Source: Luidia sarsii
Taxonomy: Eukaryota > Echinodermata > Asteroidea > Paxillosida > Luidiidae
DNA length: 64,000 nt
Assembly: GCA_949987565.1 (NCBI GenBank)
Contig: OX465103.1
Span: 21,647,378 to 21,711,377, forward strand
Reading direction: 5' to 3'
This document shows positions 1 to 11,815 of this stretch, in pieces. Position 1 is the stretch's first letter. Each line of letters begins with the position of its first letter. The notes beneath the pieces are model-generated. The model saw only the letters and a list, made by a program, of their open reading frames with translations, searched no databases and was not told the origin of the DNA. Made by a program: the position numbers and the translations under genes.

Positions 1-65
<65 letters not shown>

Positions 66-112
66 CGCTCGCTTGCTCATCTGCTCGCCTGCTTGCCTGC
101 TTGTTTATTGTT
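1..112. repeat. (TTGC)n microsatellite
   Basis: About sixteen uninterrupted TTGC units decay into TCGC/TTGC/CTGC variants. The array is cut by the window edge, so its full length is unknown. Confidence 0.95.
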
Positions 113-624
113 TGTGTCTGATAAAAAATGGGTGTGATCCCTTGTTATAGGGAGGTTTACAAAAAATTGTTGTTTGCATTTTGGGGGTGTGATCCTTGAA
201 GATACATGTATATGGCAGTTAATGGTCAAAAGCTTCTGACTGATGCCCCTTTACTGGCAAAGACTAAGTTAAGTTGACTACTTGGAAGGCTACTGTCTAG
301 GGACTGGAGAGATAAGACTTTTTTATTATTATTGTCAAGATTGTGTTCTGTCCGAAAAGTGGCCATGACACATTTGAAAAACAATACACACACATAGGTC
401 AAAATCTCAGAAATCTGAAGAAGAAAAATCAGGATAGAATTGGGGGCAAAAAACAGGGATAAAAAGATAGTCATACGGTACATGTACACCATGAATGCTG
501 GTAAACTTGTCAGCCTTGGACATGATAGGAGGGCAGTGTACAGAGGTCAGGATGTCCAAAATAGAATGAGAAATGCCGTCCTAAACAGACAATGAAATAC
601 ACAACGATGTGGGTAGTTTGCAAT
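113..624. other. Gene-free stretch, nothing recognised
   Basis: This is unique-looking sequence of moderate AT content. The only open frame is short and shows no domain. It probably lies in an intron of the protease gene that follows. Confidence 0.4.
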
Positions 625-850
625 GACCCCATGTAAGCCATCCCTTTTTAAGAAGGAGTATGGCTCTGAGAAGAGCCGGTGGCTCGACGTTTCAGACAGC
701 ATGTGCTCTGCCTGCTGTTAGGAGTCTTTCCCAGCAGAGCACACAGTGCTCAGCCGTACTCTTTCTTACATGTAACTGAGATGTCTCATAGAGAGTCACA
801 TAGGTAGTCACAATTTCTCATATTGTGCTTCCACCATGCAAACCTTCAAA
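625..850. repeat. Diverged copy of palindromic family P
   Basis: The segment has the landmarks of the near-perfect palindrome at 61617-61840: an AAGGAGTATGGCTCTGAGAAG-like arm, a GACGTTTC core, a CAGAGCACA arm and a terminal ACCATGCAAACCTTC. The two halves can fold back on each other but with many mismatches. Confidence 0.5.
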
Positions 851-996
851 TATTAGATCTACCGGTAAAAAAAAAACCACACACACAAACCCACAAAACA
901 CTGGAAAAACAGGACTTGCACTTCTTCAGGCATTGACTAAGACGTGTTTTTTTTTTTTTTTTTTTTTTTGGCTTGGCGGCTTGGCGGCTTCCTCAG

Positions 997-1220
997 ACTG
1001 GCGCTTGTTTGACGACAGCCACGTCTCGCAGATCTCAGAGAAGACGGTGTGCACGCAGTCGGCCTACCTGCTGTTCTACCGGCTGCGCCAGTCCTACATC
1101 CCGTACGCGCCGTGCCCGCTGAGCGCCGAGGTGCCCATGGAGTGCGGACCGGCCTACCCCGGGCCGCCGGCCAAGGCCAAGGACTTAGTGGCCGAGGAGA
1201 AGAAGGAGGACCAGTGCAAG
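997..1220 (+). CDS. Ubiquitin-specific protease, penultimate exon (end of the USP catalytic domain)
   Basis: The product is a USP-family deubiquitinase, a cysteine protease that removes ubiquitin from proteins. The exon follows a long T run and a CCTCAG acceptor, starts two bases into a codon (phase 1) and ends AAG before a GTACGT donor (phase 0). It encodes a Trp-Arg-Leu-Phe-Asp-Asp-Ser block followed by SAYLLFYR, which is the closing FDDS...AY-LFY signature of the USP fold. The catalytic Cys and His boxes must lie upstream of the window. An acidic, Lys/Glu-rich tail follows. The VS..SE..V...AY-LFY spacing and acidic tail recall the USP4/11/15 group, while WRLFDDS recalls USP19. I cannot decide between them. 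The missing base of the first codon comes from an exon not seen here. Confidence 0.8.
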
Positions 1221-1299
1221 GTACGTGTCTTTGGCTGTGTGTCCCTACTGTACTGTCTCATCCAGCGTCCCAAGGGTCCCCCCTCCCCCCCCCAAATAA

Positions 1300-1680
1300 T
1301 AAGCCGCGTTTCCACTAGACTTATTTTGGTCAAAGTAACCGAGACGATGGCTACTTTTCCCATTTTAAGTCCAGTGGAAACGGCGCAGTCAAATTTCCTC
1401 TTGGTTACTTTAACCGAGCCGAATGGTTACTTTCATTGGCTAAGCACTGCCCAGTAGAAGTGGCCAGGTAAGTTTAACTCGGTAAAATGCGACTCGGCAA
1501 AAAAAACACATCTGGCCTATGACGTAACACACACATGCACTGTGCACAACGTCTCCTTCGTGTGGTGCTACCGACATCATTTTGTAACCTCAGGTCACGC
1601 TCAGCGGCCACATATTGTCAGCTCGGTTACTTTAACCATTGTCTCGGTTGATTCTAAAGTCTGGGGGAACGACAGTCAAA
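1300..1680. repeat. Possible inverted-repeat element with CGGTTACTTTAACC motifs
   Basis: GTTTCCACTAGACT near 1310 is nearly the reverse complement of AGTCCAGTGGAAAC near 1369. Copies of a GGTTACTTTAACC motif recur near 1402 and 1624. This suggests a decayed foldback element, but clear outer boundaries are not visible. Confidence 0.35.
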
Positions 1681-1744
1681 TTTGACCATTTGAAAATTAA
1701 CCTTCGTTTCTGTAGATCAAACAGAGGAAAACTGACTGGGAACT

Positions 1745-1850
1745 TTTGAACAAATTGGCAAAGAAAACTTTGGACTCGACCGGGATTTGAACCCGAGACC
1801 TCCGGATTAATGTACCGGGGCTCTTACCATCTGAGCTATCCAGCCCTTAG
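1745..1850 (-). repeat. tRNA-derived SINE head, family 2
   Basis: Read on the minus strand this gives a TAGCTCAGATGGTAAGAG A-box, a GGGTTCAAATCCC B-box with a plausible T-arm, then AAAGTTTTCTTTGCCAATTTG. The same 3' extension follows B-boxes near 54775 and, diverged, near 9330 (minus) and 60690. The shared non-tRNA body argues for a SINE rather than a functional tRNA gene. Confidence 0.7.
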
Positions 1851-2261
1851 ATGGTGGTCTTCCCTAATAGTCAGCTAGGTCTTTTCCGGGGTGGGGGCGC
1901 CAGCCAGAAGCACTTCAACCATTAACTGCCGTATATCTCCGGGGCTGTGAAACCACGAGGCAGCCCACCTCACTACTTTGATGAGCCACCTCGGGTATTT
2001 GTCTGGAAACCAGCCACCTCAGGGGTCTTATACCTCAGCCTGGACTTGCATACCACAGCCTGGAAATAAATCAGTAAGCCGCTAACTAAGTTAAAAGAAA
2101 AGCTTTCAGAAAGGTCCTGCTAAGATGGAAATGCCTGGCCCTCCTAAATTGTTTGTTAAATCAATAAGAGTCAAACTAGTTGGCAACATTTGTGTATATC
2201 ACTCTAAGAGTGAAACTATTTATACAAGCGAGTCCTACCTGGCACAATCGGATGTCTGTGT

Positions 2262-2740
2262 GGCTTTTGTCATGCTACATATTGTTTGTGGTAGGCTGAA
2301 AAGAGGTTTTGTTAAATCTTGGACAATAGTGGTGCCTGGATGCGGATTTCGGAGGGCACGGCACACAACAACGTCACTGGTGAGACTCTGAATTTGGAGA
2401 TTGGTACGAAATGGTTATGGTCAAGTAGGATAGTAGTGATGTGACTGTCTCTTGGAAGATTCAAGGGCAGATGAAGATATGTTCCCAGCAGTGTGATCGG
2501 GAAGACTGTTCCACACACGTACAGTGGAATGGGTACAGTTTCTATCCAATGACTTGGTCCTATAGCATCTGGTAGAGTGAGTGCATGGTCTGGCAATGAG
2601 GTGCCTAGCCCTTGTCACGGGTCTCCTCACTGCTAGTTATTATAGCACATCTGACTTGGTCCTAGCATCTGGTAGAGTGAGTGCACGGTCTGGCAATGAG
2701 GTGCCTAGCCCTTGTCATGGGTCTCCTCACTGCTAGTCAT
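2262..2740 (-). pseudogene. 3' tail of a non-LTR retrotransposon reverse transcriptase
   Basis: The minus-strand frame reads RARHLIARPCTHSTR, then VRVWNSLPDH, then a short Ser/Lys tail. The WNSLP motif followed by a basic stretch is typical of the C-terminus of CR1/L2-like LINE reverse transcriptases. A ~105 bp piece encoding the RARHLIARPCTHSTR block is tandemly repeated here and again at 20695-20915. The downstream non-coding part resembles 9970-10140, so that is probably the element's 3' UTR. Confidence 0.6.
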
Positions 2741-3484
2741 TACAGGATAACCAATCTGCATTACTACACATGTCCAGTGACTACTCTCGAATCTGCTCAA
2801 GGTTAATGTTCAATGCCTGCTTAAAAGAAATGATAAATTGACATGAGGGGTGAACGCACTGTTATGAGATGCTATATATGCATGTATGAGGAAGTTCACA
2901 TATTATGTGCAAGGGTCATTTGTTTTTACCAAAGGTGCACTGCACAAATGAATAGGCCCCAGTGTACTCAAAACTCATAACCCAGACTCACGTGGGTCCT
3001 TTACGCTGCACTGTAATAAAACTCTAGCTTCATCTAACCAGGGGATGTCGCTAAGCACCGAAACTGCAGTGCTGCCACATTTGATTTCAGTAATGTAGTG
3101 TGCTAAAGTGGCTGAACAGATTGTGTATTATTCCCGGAAAGTTCGGATAAGGATGTGCTCCATTTAGTGTAATATCAACTTGAGGATAGCACTTAAAAGA
3201 CTGACCAGTTCGGGGAGAGTGCATAAGCTTTTGTAGCACTAAACTACTTTGAGTAATGTGATATACATATTGTTTTGTGGTAGGCTGAAAAGGCAGAGTC
3301 ACTCTACCTTTGAGAAAGGTCCTGCTAGGATCGAAACTAAATTTTAAGATACTTTGAGTAATATAAAAAAATGTTGTCACGGCATCAACGTCTTTAGGAA
3401 TAAAGCAATTAAACACAATTATTTAGTGATATACAAAAATGTTGCAAACTGCTTACTGACTAAAATTACCAAAATGCAAATCTA

Positions 3485-3560
3485 AAAATTTAGTGGGCCT
3501 GACGTTTCGATCCAAGCAGAACCTTTCTCAAATCCTGCTCTGCCTTTGAACAGGAACAGA
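3485..3560. repeat. Palindromic family C copy (GAAACGTCAGGCCC)
   Basis: A reverse-orientation copy: GGGCCTGACGTTTCGATCC, then CAGAACCTTTCTCAAA. Other copies lie at about 5965-6025, 19078-19165, 22148-22245, 25022-25080, 25820-25870, 36198-36245, 40045-40190 and 47465-47500. Confidence 0.6.
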
Positions 3561-5904
3561 AGGTGGCTGGAGCACCAGATCTGGAAGGGAGCCAGAAAAC
3601 CATGGTGCCCTGTTACAACCTTGCTTTTGCAGTTGAGGTCTCTGACGACCCTGTATGCTCAGTGGCCTTCCTCTGTAATCTGTCCCCATATGCTCTCTAC
3701 TGAGCAGCGTCCGTTCACCCGAGGTGTGCATGCACATGGTGAGGTTGAAACTCCTGCCGATCGGGCCGCTCCAAAACCTGCGTGGGCGTAGCAATCTCCG
3801 TCTCTCTCCCAAACGACTAATCGATCGCTGGCATCTTGCCAGCCTGAGTGATATGCCCCCCTCCCCTCCTCCCCCTCTTCACATTATCTGTGTCCCAAAT
3901 GAGCGCCACGGCCGCTGGGGTAATCAGTGCTTGCTAAATTTAGCCGAACGGTGGGCGGCCATTAGCCTGATAGGCTGAGCGTAATCACTCCAGCTTGCCT
4001 TGATGGAAAAGGGGTAGGAGGAGAGGGAGGGGGGGGGGGGGGCAGGGGGGTAGGGGGCTAGACAGGCAAGGCCAGTGTGTTGACCTCCTCCATACCCCCA
4101 GTCCCAAGGATCGGAGGGATCCGTGAAAGCCTAGGCAGGATTTGTGTAAGGCAGGGTGGTTTTGTTTGAACTGGGCCAATCCGCGAGTCACCGTGGTATA
4201 ATCCTGGTGGATGAGTTCCACCCGACGTACATGTACATGTAGGCATCCTCTAGGGATCCCTGGCTCAGGCCCAGGATCGGGTTCGGGCACAGGCTCAGAC
4301 TCTATCACCCCCCCCCCTCTCTCTCTCTCTCCCAGCCTCCCCCCCCCCCACCATCATGTCACACCTGAAAACACAGGCTGTAGTTTGTGGCACAATGTGT
4401 AGGGTCTCCTGCCCTGTCCAGGACAGACCTCTCACCCAGAAATGTGGTCGATGTAGCTATAATTATAACTTTTTTTCTCTCTTCCTCTCCGCACATTTTG
4501 ATATCAGATACATGTTGATCAGACCTACGGTTCAAGTGATACATTCTTATTTGGCATAATGTCCCCCCCCTCCATACACACACACACCGCCGGCCATAAG
4601 ATCTTTTGAAATAGCCCTGCCTTTGTAGTAGTGATACCCGTGATGTTATCAACAAGTTGGTGAAATAAAACCGAAGCCCAAGCCCTGCTTAAGCCCACAA
4701 ATTTGCTGCAAGGCACAAAAAGTCATGATTCATAGAATCTCCATCCCAACCCAAACTTGGGGAGTGGAATACAAAATCAAAAGCAATTGAAATTACATCG
4801 CAGTGCGGTTTGTAATCCTGTCATTCCTGTTTGCACAGCACAGACTTGTTATCCTTTGCAGAATTTCATGCTTAAGCGGCTCTATGAAAGCCTTCATGTC
4901 AAGGGCCTTAGCCACTTCCAGACTTTTATCGAATTTCCCGACCCTCGTTTGAAATGTGCTCTTGTGACCTGACGGCCCATGAGCTTTTAAACAACATGAG
5001 GCAATACCGATTTTCATCACGAGGTGTGTTTTTAAACTTGTCATACTTTTTTTTGAGTGCGATTGCTGTCCATTTTGATTGCGCATCACCTGTCAGGATC
5101 AGTTTCCCCTCTTGGCCTGATTGCAGGCACAAGCATCTCTTGCTATATTGAATGTAAACACTTCCAGCCAAAAGCCAAAGCAGTTTTCTTTTTAGATTTT
5201 TTGTTTTGGGGTGGGGGGGGGGGGTGGTGGGGAAACCAATCCGTCTCCCCCTGAGTCTGGTGAACTCGGATTTGTTTAGATTCTGAAACGGATCAGCCTT
5301 CCCCTCGGCCTGCCCAAGTTCCTGAGATTGGACTGCATTAAGCCAAGCGACAAGTCAGACCACTCCGCTGATCAACCCTGCCAGATAGAGGCCGGTAGGG
5401 GGCAGCTTGGGTTTCTGCCCGGCGCACGCAATGAGATATGGGCAGACTGGTGTGAGGCTGGTGACAGGCCTAAAGTGCCGGGCAATGGGAAATCAATTAG
5501 CAGAGGAGCGCCAATTAGAATGTGAACTCTGATACCTGATGGCTATCAGCAGATGGGCTGGATGAAATGATTGACCACTGCAAGAGGTGGCATTGGATGT
5601 TTAAGTGGATCTCCATTGGTCCCTTGGGGGGGGGGGATGGGGTTGAGCATGGCTCTTGCAGAGGGGCCCCGCTCCAGTGTCTTGCTTTGTGATCATTAGA
5701 ATCTCATATTGCAATATGGATGGACCGGCGCGGAGCCGTAGTGACTGGGGATGGGTGCGGGAGGTTGATGGGGAGCAAACAAGTGGTCCATCCTACCTAC
5801 TGGCCCTGCAGGGATTGCTTTCATCAAGCCCTACGATCCATCGTAACTCAGCGCATGGTGGGTTTCCAAGCAGTCCTAGTCACGATGAGTTCATATAATT
5901 TCAT

Positions 5905-6030
5905 AAAAACCACCCAGTTGGGTGGTCTGGGCTGGCTGGTCCCCTCAAAATTTGCCAAGCATAATCCTAGCAGGACCTTTGAGAAAGGTCCTGCTAGGAT
6001 CGAAACGTCAGGCCCACTAAATGTTGAGAT
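5905..6030. repeat. Family C copy with an extra left flank
   Basis: CTTTGAGAAAGGTCCTGC, then GGATCGAAACGTCAGGCCC, immediately preceded by a CAGTTGGGTGGTCTGG...TTTGCCAAGC segment. That segment is repeated alone at about 6458-6512. Confidence 0.6.
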
Positions 6031-6186
6031 TCATATGATTTCAGTATTTCACTAGTCGTCTTACGATCGATCATTAGGCTTACATAGACAAATCTCGCAA
6101 AGACAGCCCTTAGCCATCTGGATCCAGTATCTTGATTGCTGATTACCGCTATGCACTCGCTTGTATCTTTTATGTGTGCCGTGCAG

Positions 6187-6351
6187 CTCGGTGTCTCGGG
6201 GAAGGAGGACAAGGGCGCAGAACCCATGCAGCAGGAGGAGGCTGCCGAGAGGGGGCGGAGTCTGCCGGAGGAGAGGGGGACGGCCCCAGATGGTGGCCAG
6301 CTGAAGGACGCCAGTGAGATTCCCTACACCAACATGGAGGACATCGACTAA
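6187..6351 (+). CDS. Ubiquitin-specific protease, terminal exon
   Basis: After a TGTGCCGTGCAG acceptor the phase-0 frame continues that of exon 997-1220 and stops with TAA. It encodes 54 residues: an acidic, low-complexity tail rich in Glu, Gly and Gln, ending TNMEDID. This is the unstructured C-terminal tail after the USP fold. Short acidic ends are common in USP4/15-type enzymes, which is weak support for that subgroup. I see no canonical AATAAA close downstream. Confidence 0.72.
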   Translation, partial: LGVSGKEDKGAEPMQQEEAAERGRSLPEERGTAPDGGQLKDASEIPYTNMEDID

Positions 6352-7318
6352 GAACCCGGCCGGCTTTCAGGTGGCTTAGATTCTTATCGTTGCCATGGGG
6401 ACGACCTCCTTATCCTCTCGGTTGATGCGGGTCGTATGCTCTCAAAATAGTCCCGCCCAGTTGGGCGGTCTGAGCTGGCTGGTTCCCTCAAAATTTGCCA
6501 AGCGTAAAACAAGTCGGGATAAACCGGTCACCGGTAAAAAAAAAAGGAGAAAAATGCATGGGATATAATACGTGACTGGTACTCCGTCTGCGTCTTTGCT
6601 CAACATACAGATTTGCTGCTAAGCAGCGCCATGCCCTTGGCTTTTGGTTTGCTTGTATTATTGTCTCCCTGAGCAAGACGCTTTGCAGCAATATCTTTCC
6701 TAGCGCGGTTTGGGCGGATACTTGCTGCAGTGTACAGTTTGGGTCGGTTTTTATGAGCGTCGCTCCGCTCGTCATAGGCAGTGTACAAAGCCGTTTTGTA
6801 ACTGAAACACCAATGCCGGGGAGGCAAGGCGCAGTCCAGTGGGGATGTATGCAGTATTACTTTGTCATTTGTATTTTTGTATTTACCTTCCTCCTGTCAG
6901 TCTGTGTAAAGCTTAACACTGACCAACTCCATCCACGAAGAACAGCTACTGGAGGAGAAGGCTTATCGGATGGCATCTGCAGTCCATTTCACCAAACTCA
7001 TCGTAAATTACGATCAGTCGCAAACCGATGAGCGATGCACTGAAACCATACGGCCTATCACCAACTTACGATGGGCTGCCCCATCCTAGGTTGATTTACG
7101 GTGCATCGTTAGGCTCGGTGAAAGCTGTCCCTGGTGAAGGAGTTGCTACGAAACAGTATGCACTCTAACCAGCTGGTTAGTCTTGAAGCGCCATTATGTC
7201 ACCAGCGAGACTAACACAATCTCCAATGGCTCATATGCTCTTAGATTTTTTGGGGATGTTCTTGTACATATTTCCTCTTTTGTATCCCCTTCCCTCCCCC
7301 CCCCCCCCCCCTAAGGTC

Positions 7319-7487
7319 TCTTGTCAAAAAGATCATCGGTTGAGTGCCGGTTGAATTCATCCGACCGATAAAATTTCCCCCGGTAGAAAGCCGATTGTAC
7401 TGGACTCTGGGGTGAAAAATTCACGATGGCTATCCGGTGGAAACGACATCGGACGGGTCAAATCATCTGATGATCTTTTTGACAAGA
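7319..7487. mobile_element. MITE-like element with TCTTGTCAAAAAGATCATC ends
   Basis: The first 19 bases and the reverse complement of the last 19 are identical. Total length is about 169 bp with no coding capacity. It is the only copy noticed in the window. Confidence 0.75.
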
Positions 7488-7614
7488 GTTCTAAGGAGTG
7501 TTGGTCGGTGCTCTGCTCATTTTCATTTTCTTAGGATGAGCTGGTTGGAAACAGAAGTGCAACGTTCATTCTAGCAATCAAAGTGTGAGTTGGGGAAGTG
7601 TGAATATTGGCAGA

Positions 7615-8110
7615 CTCGTATTCGAGTCACAAAATGTTGAGTCTGAGTCTGAGTTAGAGTCACTTCTTTTGAGGCTCAGTGCGAGTTCTGAGCCGTCCAG
7701 GTCGGGTCTAAGTCTGAGTCCCAGCTCAGAAAGATTGATATTTGAGTCCTCTTTCCTTTTAACGCATTTCCCAATTTTGATCCATTTTCTCGAATCACAT
7801 TTATTCTAGTTATAGGCCTGCTCGCACAGTATAGCAAATAAAAAAAAAGGCAAATGCATGTATGTAAGACCATTGAGATAACATTATTTGATGAGCACAT
7901 GCACTGTACCTAAATACACAAATAGCCGCTTACTGGCGATGGCAGTCTATCTGACCCGTGCACGAGTTGCAAAGACCGACTGTTTTGCAGCAAACATGAT
8001 TTTGCTAATTCGGGGTTCTCAGGTAATGGTAGGGTTTATTTGAGTCACGAGTCACGCGAGACAAGTCCGAGTCTGAATCATGGACTATGAGACTCAACTC
8101 GGACACGAGT
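7615..8110. repeat. Degenerate GAGTC pentamer clusters
   Basis: Repeated GAGTC/GAGTCTGAGTC/CGAGTCACGAG words occur at 7619-7760 and 8040-8110. Similar clusters recur at 14400-14470 and 14690-14830. The spacing is irregular, unlike a microsatellite. Confidence 0.5.
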
Positions 8111-9254
8111 AGAAGGAGTAATAGGTTTGCGGTAGCACCGGGCAAAATTCTCTTTTGCGAGTATGCGTGGTTCTGGAAAGAACCGGAGGAACTTATGTGG
8201 TTCTATTCAGGACCACACATGCTCACCAGAGAAAATTGTGCATGGTGTTAATACCGTAAACCTATTTCTTCTACTGTTATTCTCTCCACGAAAACCTTTG
8301 AATCTCATCGGACGAGTTACAAGTCTGGAAACTGGACGTGGGCTGATAAGTTGATGTCTAGTCATTGTGAGTGCAGCTTGTACATACCGTATTGTTCATT
8401 ACTCCTCATACTAATGCAGTTGTTTTGAGTCTCATTGGGTTTGTTTGGGTTTTTTCTCTTTAACAAGTAGTGTAGAACATTCTGCTTTTGGGGAGTCGTA
8501 CAAGCAGTGTTCCACTCACTGGGGCTTTTTCACCCAACGAGTTAATTAGACTCGCTCACCAATCCTTCCATTTCACATGCAGCTTTTGGTTAAGGAAGGT
8601 CAGCTTTAGGAAAATTCAGTTGAACTGTACAAATCGGCAAGGACAATAAATTCAACTGGGCCTGGACAAGAACGAGAGACCTCGCGCTAGTTTAGAATTT
8701 CCAAGTCAGTTTTTTTTCCTGGACAGGGATTGTTGAAAAATCCTTCTTCTTGATTGGTCAGTGTGGAGTCTCCTCATCTGTATGACTACAGTCGACTCCA
8801 CCGCCCCCACTAAAATGAAAATGAAAAGTCAACTCAAGACGGGAAATATAAGAGCATCTCTGGAATCGTCCCCACCGTTGAGATTTTATTAATCCCTGGA
8901 GAAATTTATAAGAGCCTTTCTTTAATAGCCCCGTCGCTTCTTCCGTTGTTGTGTGTGTGTGTGTTTCCTTCTCGGTCTAATAACAACTCCCGGTAGTATG
9001 AGGTTACCGGGCACCGTGGCGATCCCATCACTGATGGGTCCAAAGGGGCGCTTTGCCCGGCCGGCCGTGAGGCCGCGGCTCTGGTAAATTGCTTCGCCCA
9101 CTCCAACTCTATAACGACACCCCCTGCGATATTAACCCACAGCAAAAAGGTTTGCGCCATCATGTTTTTCATCACGTGGACCAGGATATTCACGATGCTC
9201 GAGGGGGCTTTTTTATCGCTTCAATTTTTTTGATTATCAAACAAAGTGAAGAAA

Positions 9255-9370
9255 AACTGACAGGGGTTGTTTTTACACATTTTATCAATAATTGGCAGAG
9301 AAGACTTGATCGGGCCTTGTCTTGAACCCGAGACCTGTAGCGTAACGGATCAGCCACTTTGAATAGCTGA
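9255..9370 (-). repeat. Diverged SINE family 2 copy
   Basis: On the minus strand a CAGGTCTCGGGTTCAAGAC B-box-like block is followed by TCTTCTCTGCCAATTATTG, matching the body of the 1745-1850 copy. The A-box is poorly preserved. Confidence 0.45.
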
Positions 9371-9969
9371 TGGCCTTCCCTAATACTGTACCGTACTAGT
9401 CCATTAGTCTCTGCCGGGGTGGGGGGGGGGGGTTACGAACCATAAATCGGGTTAAAAAGGTTGGAACACATTACATGGAATAGGGTGTATTTTTCAGAAG
9501 CTAACATGTTTTTAAACCTAATGTTTTGAAAAATCGAACATATTTTTTACGACTCGGATGCATTTCCAAAAACCTAATCAAATTTAACGACTGAACATCT
9601 TCATGTTTCAAAAATCATTTTTCAAAAATCGAACATGCCGTAGACATAAAACAGCCGTAGAATGTATGTTAGGTTTACGAATTTTCATCCGATTTTTCAT
9701 TTCTTCCCGATTGTGAAAAGCATCCGAAACGTTTGACCCTATCCGGGCCGGGTTTTGCCGAGCACCCGAACCTTTTGTTTGGCTCGGTACCGATAGTCTT
9801 GGGTCGAGTCGTCGAAAATGTGGAATTTTCTTCCACAATCCAAGTCTGCCAACCGGGGTCCTAGGATCGCAGAAAGTGGGTGAAGGATTCTATTCTACAT
9901 TTTCAATCAAACAAATAGTATAGGGAAAACTGAAATGCAAATTTTGCTTCTTTCTTGCACAATATAACA

Positions 9970-10140
9970 TTATGTGTGGCTTTTGTCGTGCTGAATATTG
10001 TTTGATGGTACACTTGGGGCTGAAAAAGGGAGTCTTTGTTTGAAACTTGGGCAATAGAAGTGGTGCCCGGATTCGGAGGGCCCGTCGCATAGCAAAACTG
10101 CCGACGCTCCGAATCCGGAGGTCCCGGTGCGAAGTCACGA
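9970..10140 (-). repeat. LINE 3'-end fragment, same family as 2262-2390
   Basis: The segment matches 2262-2390 at several blocks (TGTGGCTTTTGTC, GCTGAATATTGTTT-like, CAATAG.AGTGGTGCC.GGAT). No WNSLP coding part is kept here. Confidence 0.45.
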
Positions 10141-10213
10141 AGCTTCCGGGAAACGTATGCTTTTCCTGAAGGCTAATACTAATAGTAATAGGCCCTTTGG
10201 CTCTTCACGGCTC

Positions 10214-10226
10214 TTTCCTGTTTTTT

Positions 10227-10281
<55 letters not shown>
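10214..10281. repeat. (TTTC)n microsatellite
   Basis: Sixteen to seventeen consecutive TTTC units. Confidence 0.95.
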
Positions 10282-11524
10282 CAGCATTGTCCCTTACACC
10301 ATTCTCCCTACTCCAGGGGGAAAGTAATTGCCGTGTGATTTGCTCCGTCGTTTCACACTACCGATCACTTTCTCCGGGGGATTACGGCGATCCCAGTGTC
10401 AAAATCCCCGCATTCACGGCCGGTCCCGGTCGGTCTCCCGATGGCGCTAGCTACTGTATAACCCCATCTCGGATTCACACCTGCTTGAAATTATTTCCCT
10501 GGAAACACAACCACCCGAGATTAGCGCGCTCCACCGGCGTGCACCTATAGCAGGGGTGGCAAATCCCCGTTTGTTATGCAAATTTCCCCCGAGATACATT
10601 GTATCCAGGGTGTGGTGTGAGGACAAAAAATCCTCACAAAATGTCCTCTACAGAAAGTTGTAAGCACTTAATAATTGTTTGTGTCTGTTCACTAACGGTC
10701 TGCACCAGTTTGTAATTATGGGACACCACCGGCTGGGCTCAATCCACCGTGGTATAGCCGTCTAGAGCCGTCTATCCAGGAGATAGCCGTCCAATTTACG
10801 CTTCTTCTTCTTCCTCTTTTTTTTTTTTTTTTTTGGGGGGGGGTCATACATACATGTAATGTAATGTAAAGCCGGGAGAAAAAGTGGATGAAGCGTCTTC
10901 GGACAATTCGACCACATGGCCTCAACATCCAGGAGGGGAATTATCAACATTAACATTAACATTAGCATGTTTACCAGTAATCCTTTTTTCTGTTCTCTCC
11001 CCACCCCAACTTCAATCTCTCTTTCACCCTCTCCCTTTGATTCCCCCTTCCAAATGCTGCACTGGCCACCACATAGGTTTTGCATTGTCTGGGGTCATTA
11101 TATACTGCCATCAGCTCGGTCACTTCTACCACGGTCTCGATAAAAAAATGTTCCCGTGTCGAAAGTCCGAGTGTGGACAGTGGTTGCATTTGACCATATT
11201 TCGTTTTACCATCGTCTCGGTAAAACCTTCCCCCTACCCCCCCCCAAAAAAAAAGTCCAGGGCGGACACGGCTTTATTCAATGAGGGTTTGCCTAAACAA
11301 GGACTCCGTGTTAAACCCCGGTGATTTATACAATTGCCCGTGCGCGACCGTGCGTTCAAACCTACAATTTCATGCTTCAAAGCGCAATAGATTAATAGTT
11401 AACCACAGCGTAATGGACATGCATAGCCCCGGCGGCAGGTGTGACATGATTACATCGGTTCGCTGTCTCAGCCAATGTACTCATGTGTGTATCCTTGTGA
11501 AGACGTTGCTTTGTTCTTGTGCAC

Positions 11525-11815
11525 TGAACAACCGAACGAGAAACGATGTTATAAAAATGCTGCCATTTCAGCCACATTCACTTTCCTTGGTAGATATTTG
11601 GACCGCTATCCCTTATATAACACTTTGCGACGGATTCTTACCCATCACAAATTTCCCGTTTTTGAGTTATTTCCAAATACCAGTTTCGTGAAAACCTTGT
11701 GGAGACTTATAGGCCTATTCACCTTTGCAATTTCCCTGTGGAGACCTATTCAACCTATTGAACTGGGTCTCCACACTGGCACTATAGATTCGCGCCCTTG
11801 GATTTTTGTCGAACG
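11525..11815. repeat. Dispersed repeat R, copy 1
   Basis: It matches 15475-15710 at ACCGAACGAGAAACGATG, TTTGCGACGGATTCTTACCC, CAGTTTCGTGAAAA and CCCTGTGGAGACCTATTCAA, in the same order with indels. There is no coding signal and its class is unknown. Confidence 0.6.

Larger units (their letters stand above)
1221..6186 (+). other. Last intron of the USP gene
   Basis: The intron runs from GTACGT to GTGCAG and joins two phase-0 ends. It is filled with repeats annotated separately (a tRNA-derived SINE, a LINE tail, palindromic elements and poly-G runs). I found no additional coding exon in it. Confidence 0.65.

Noticed and set aside
825..1457. A single 210-residue protein from this frame
   Set aside because: Only 997-1220 is coding; it is bordered by clear splice sites, and the rest is intron read-through.
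1778..1850. Functional tRNA gene (minus strand)
   Set aside because: A- and B-boxes are present but the acceptor stem pairs only partly, and the same 3' extension follows other copies, so it is a SINE.
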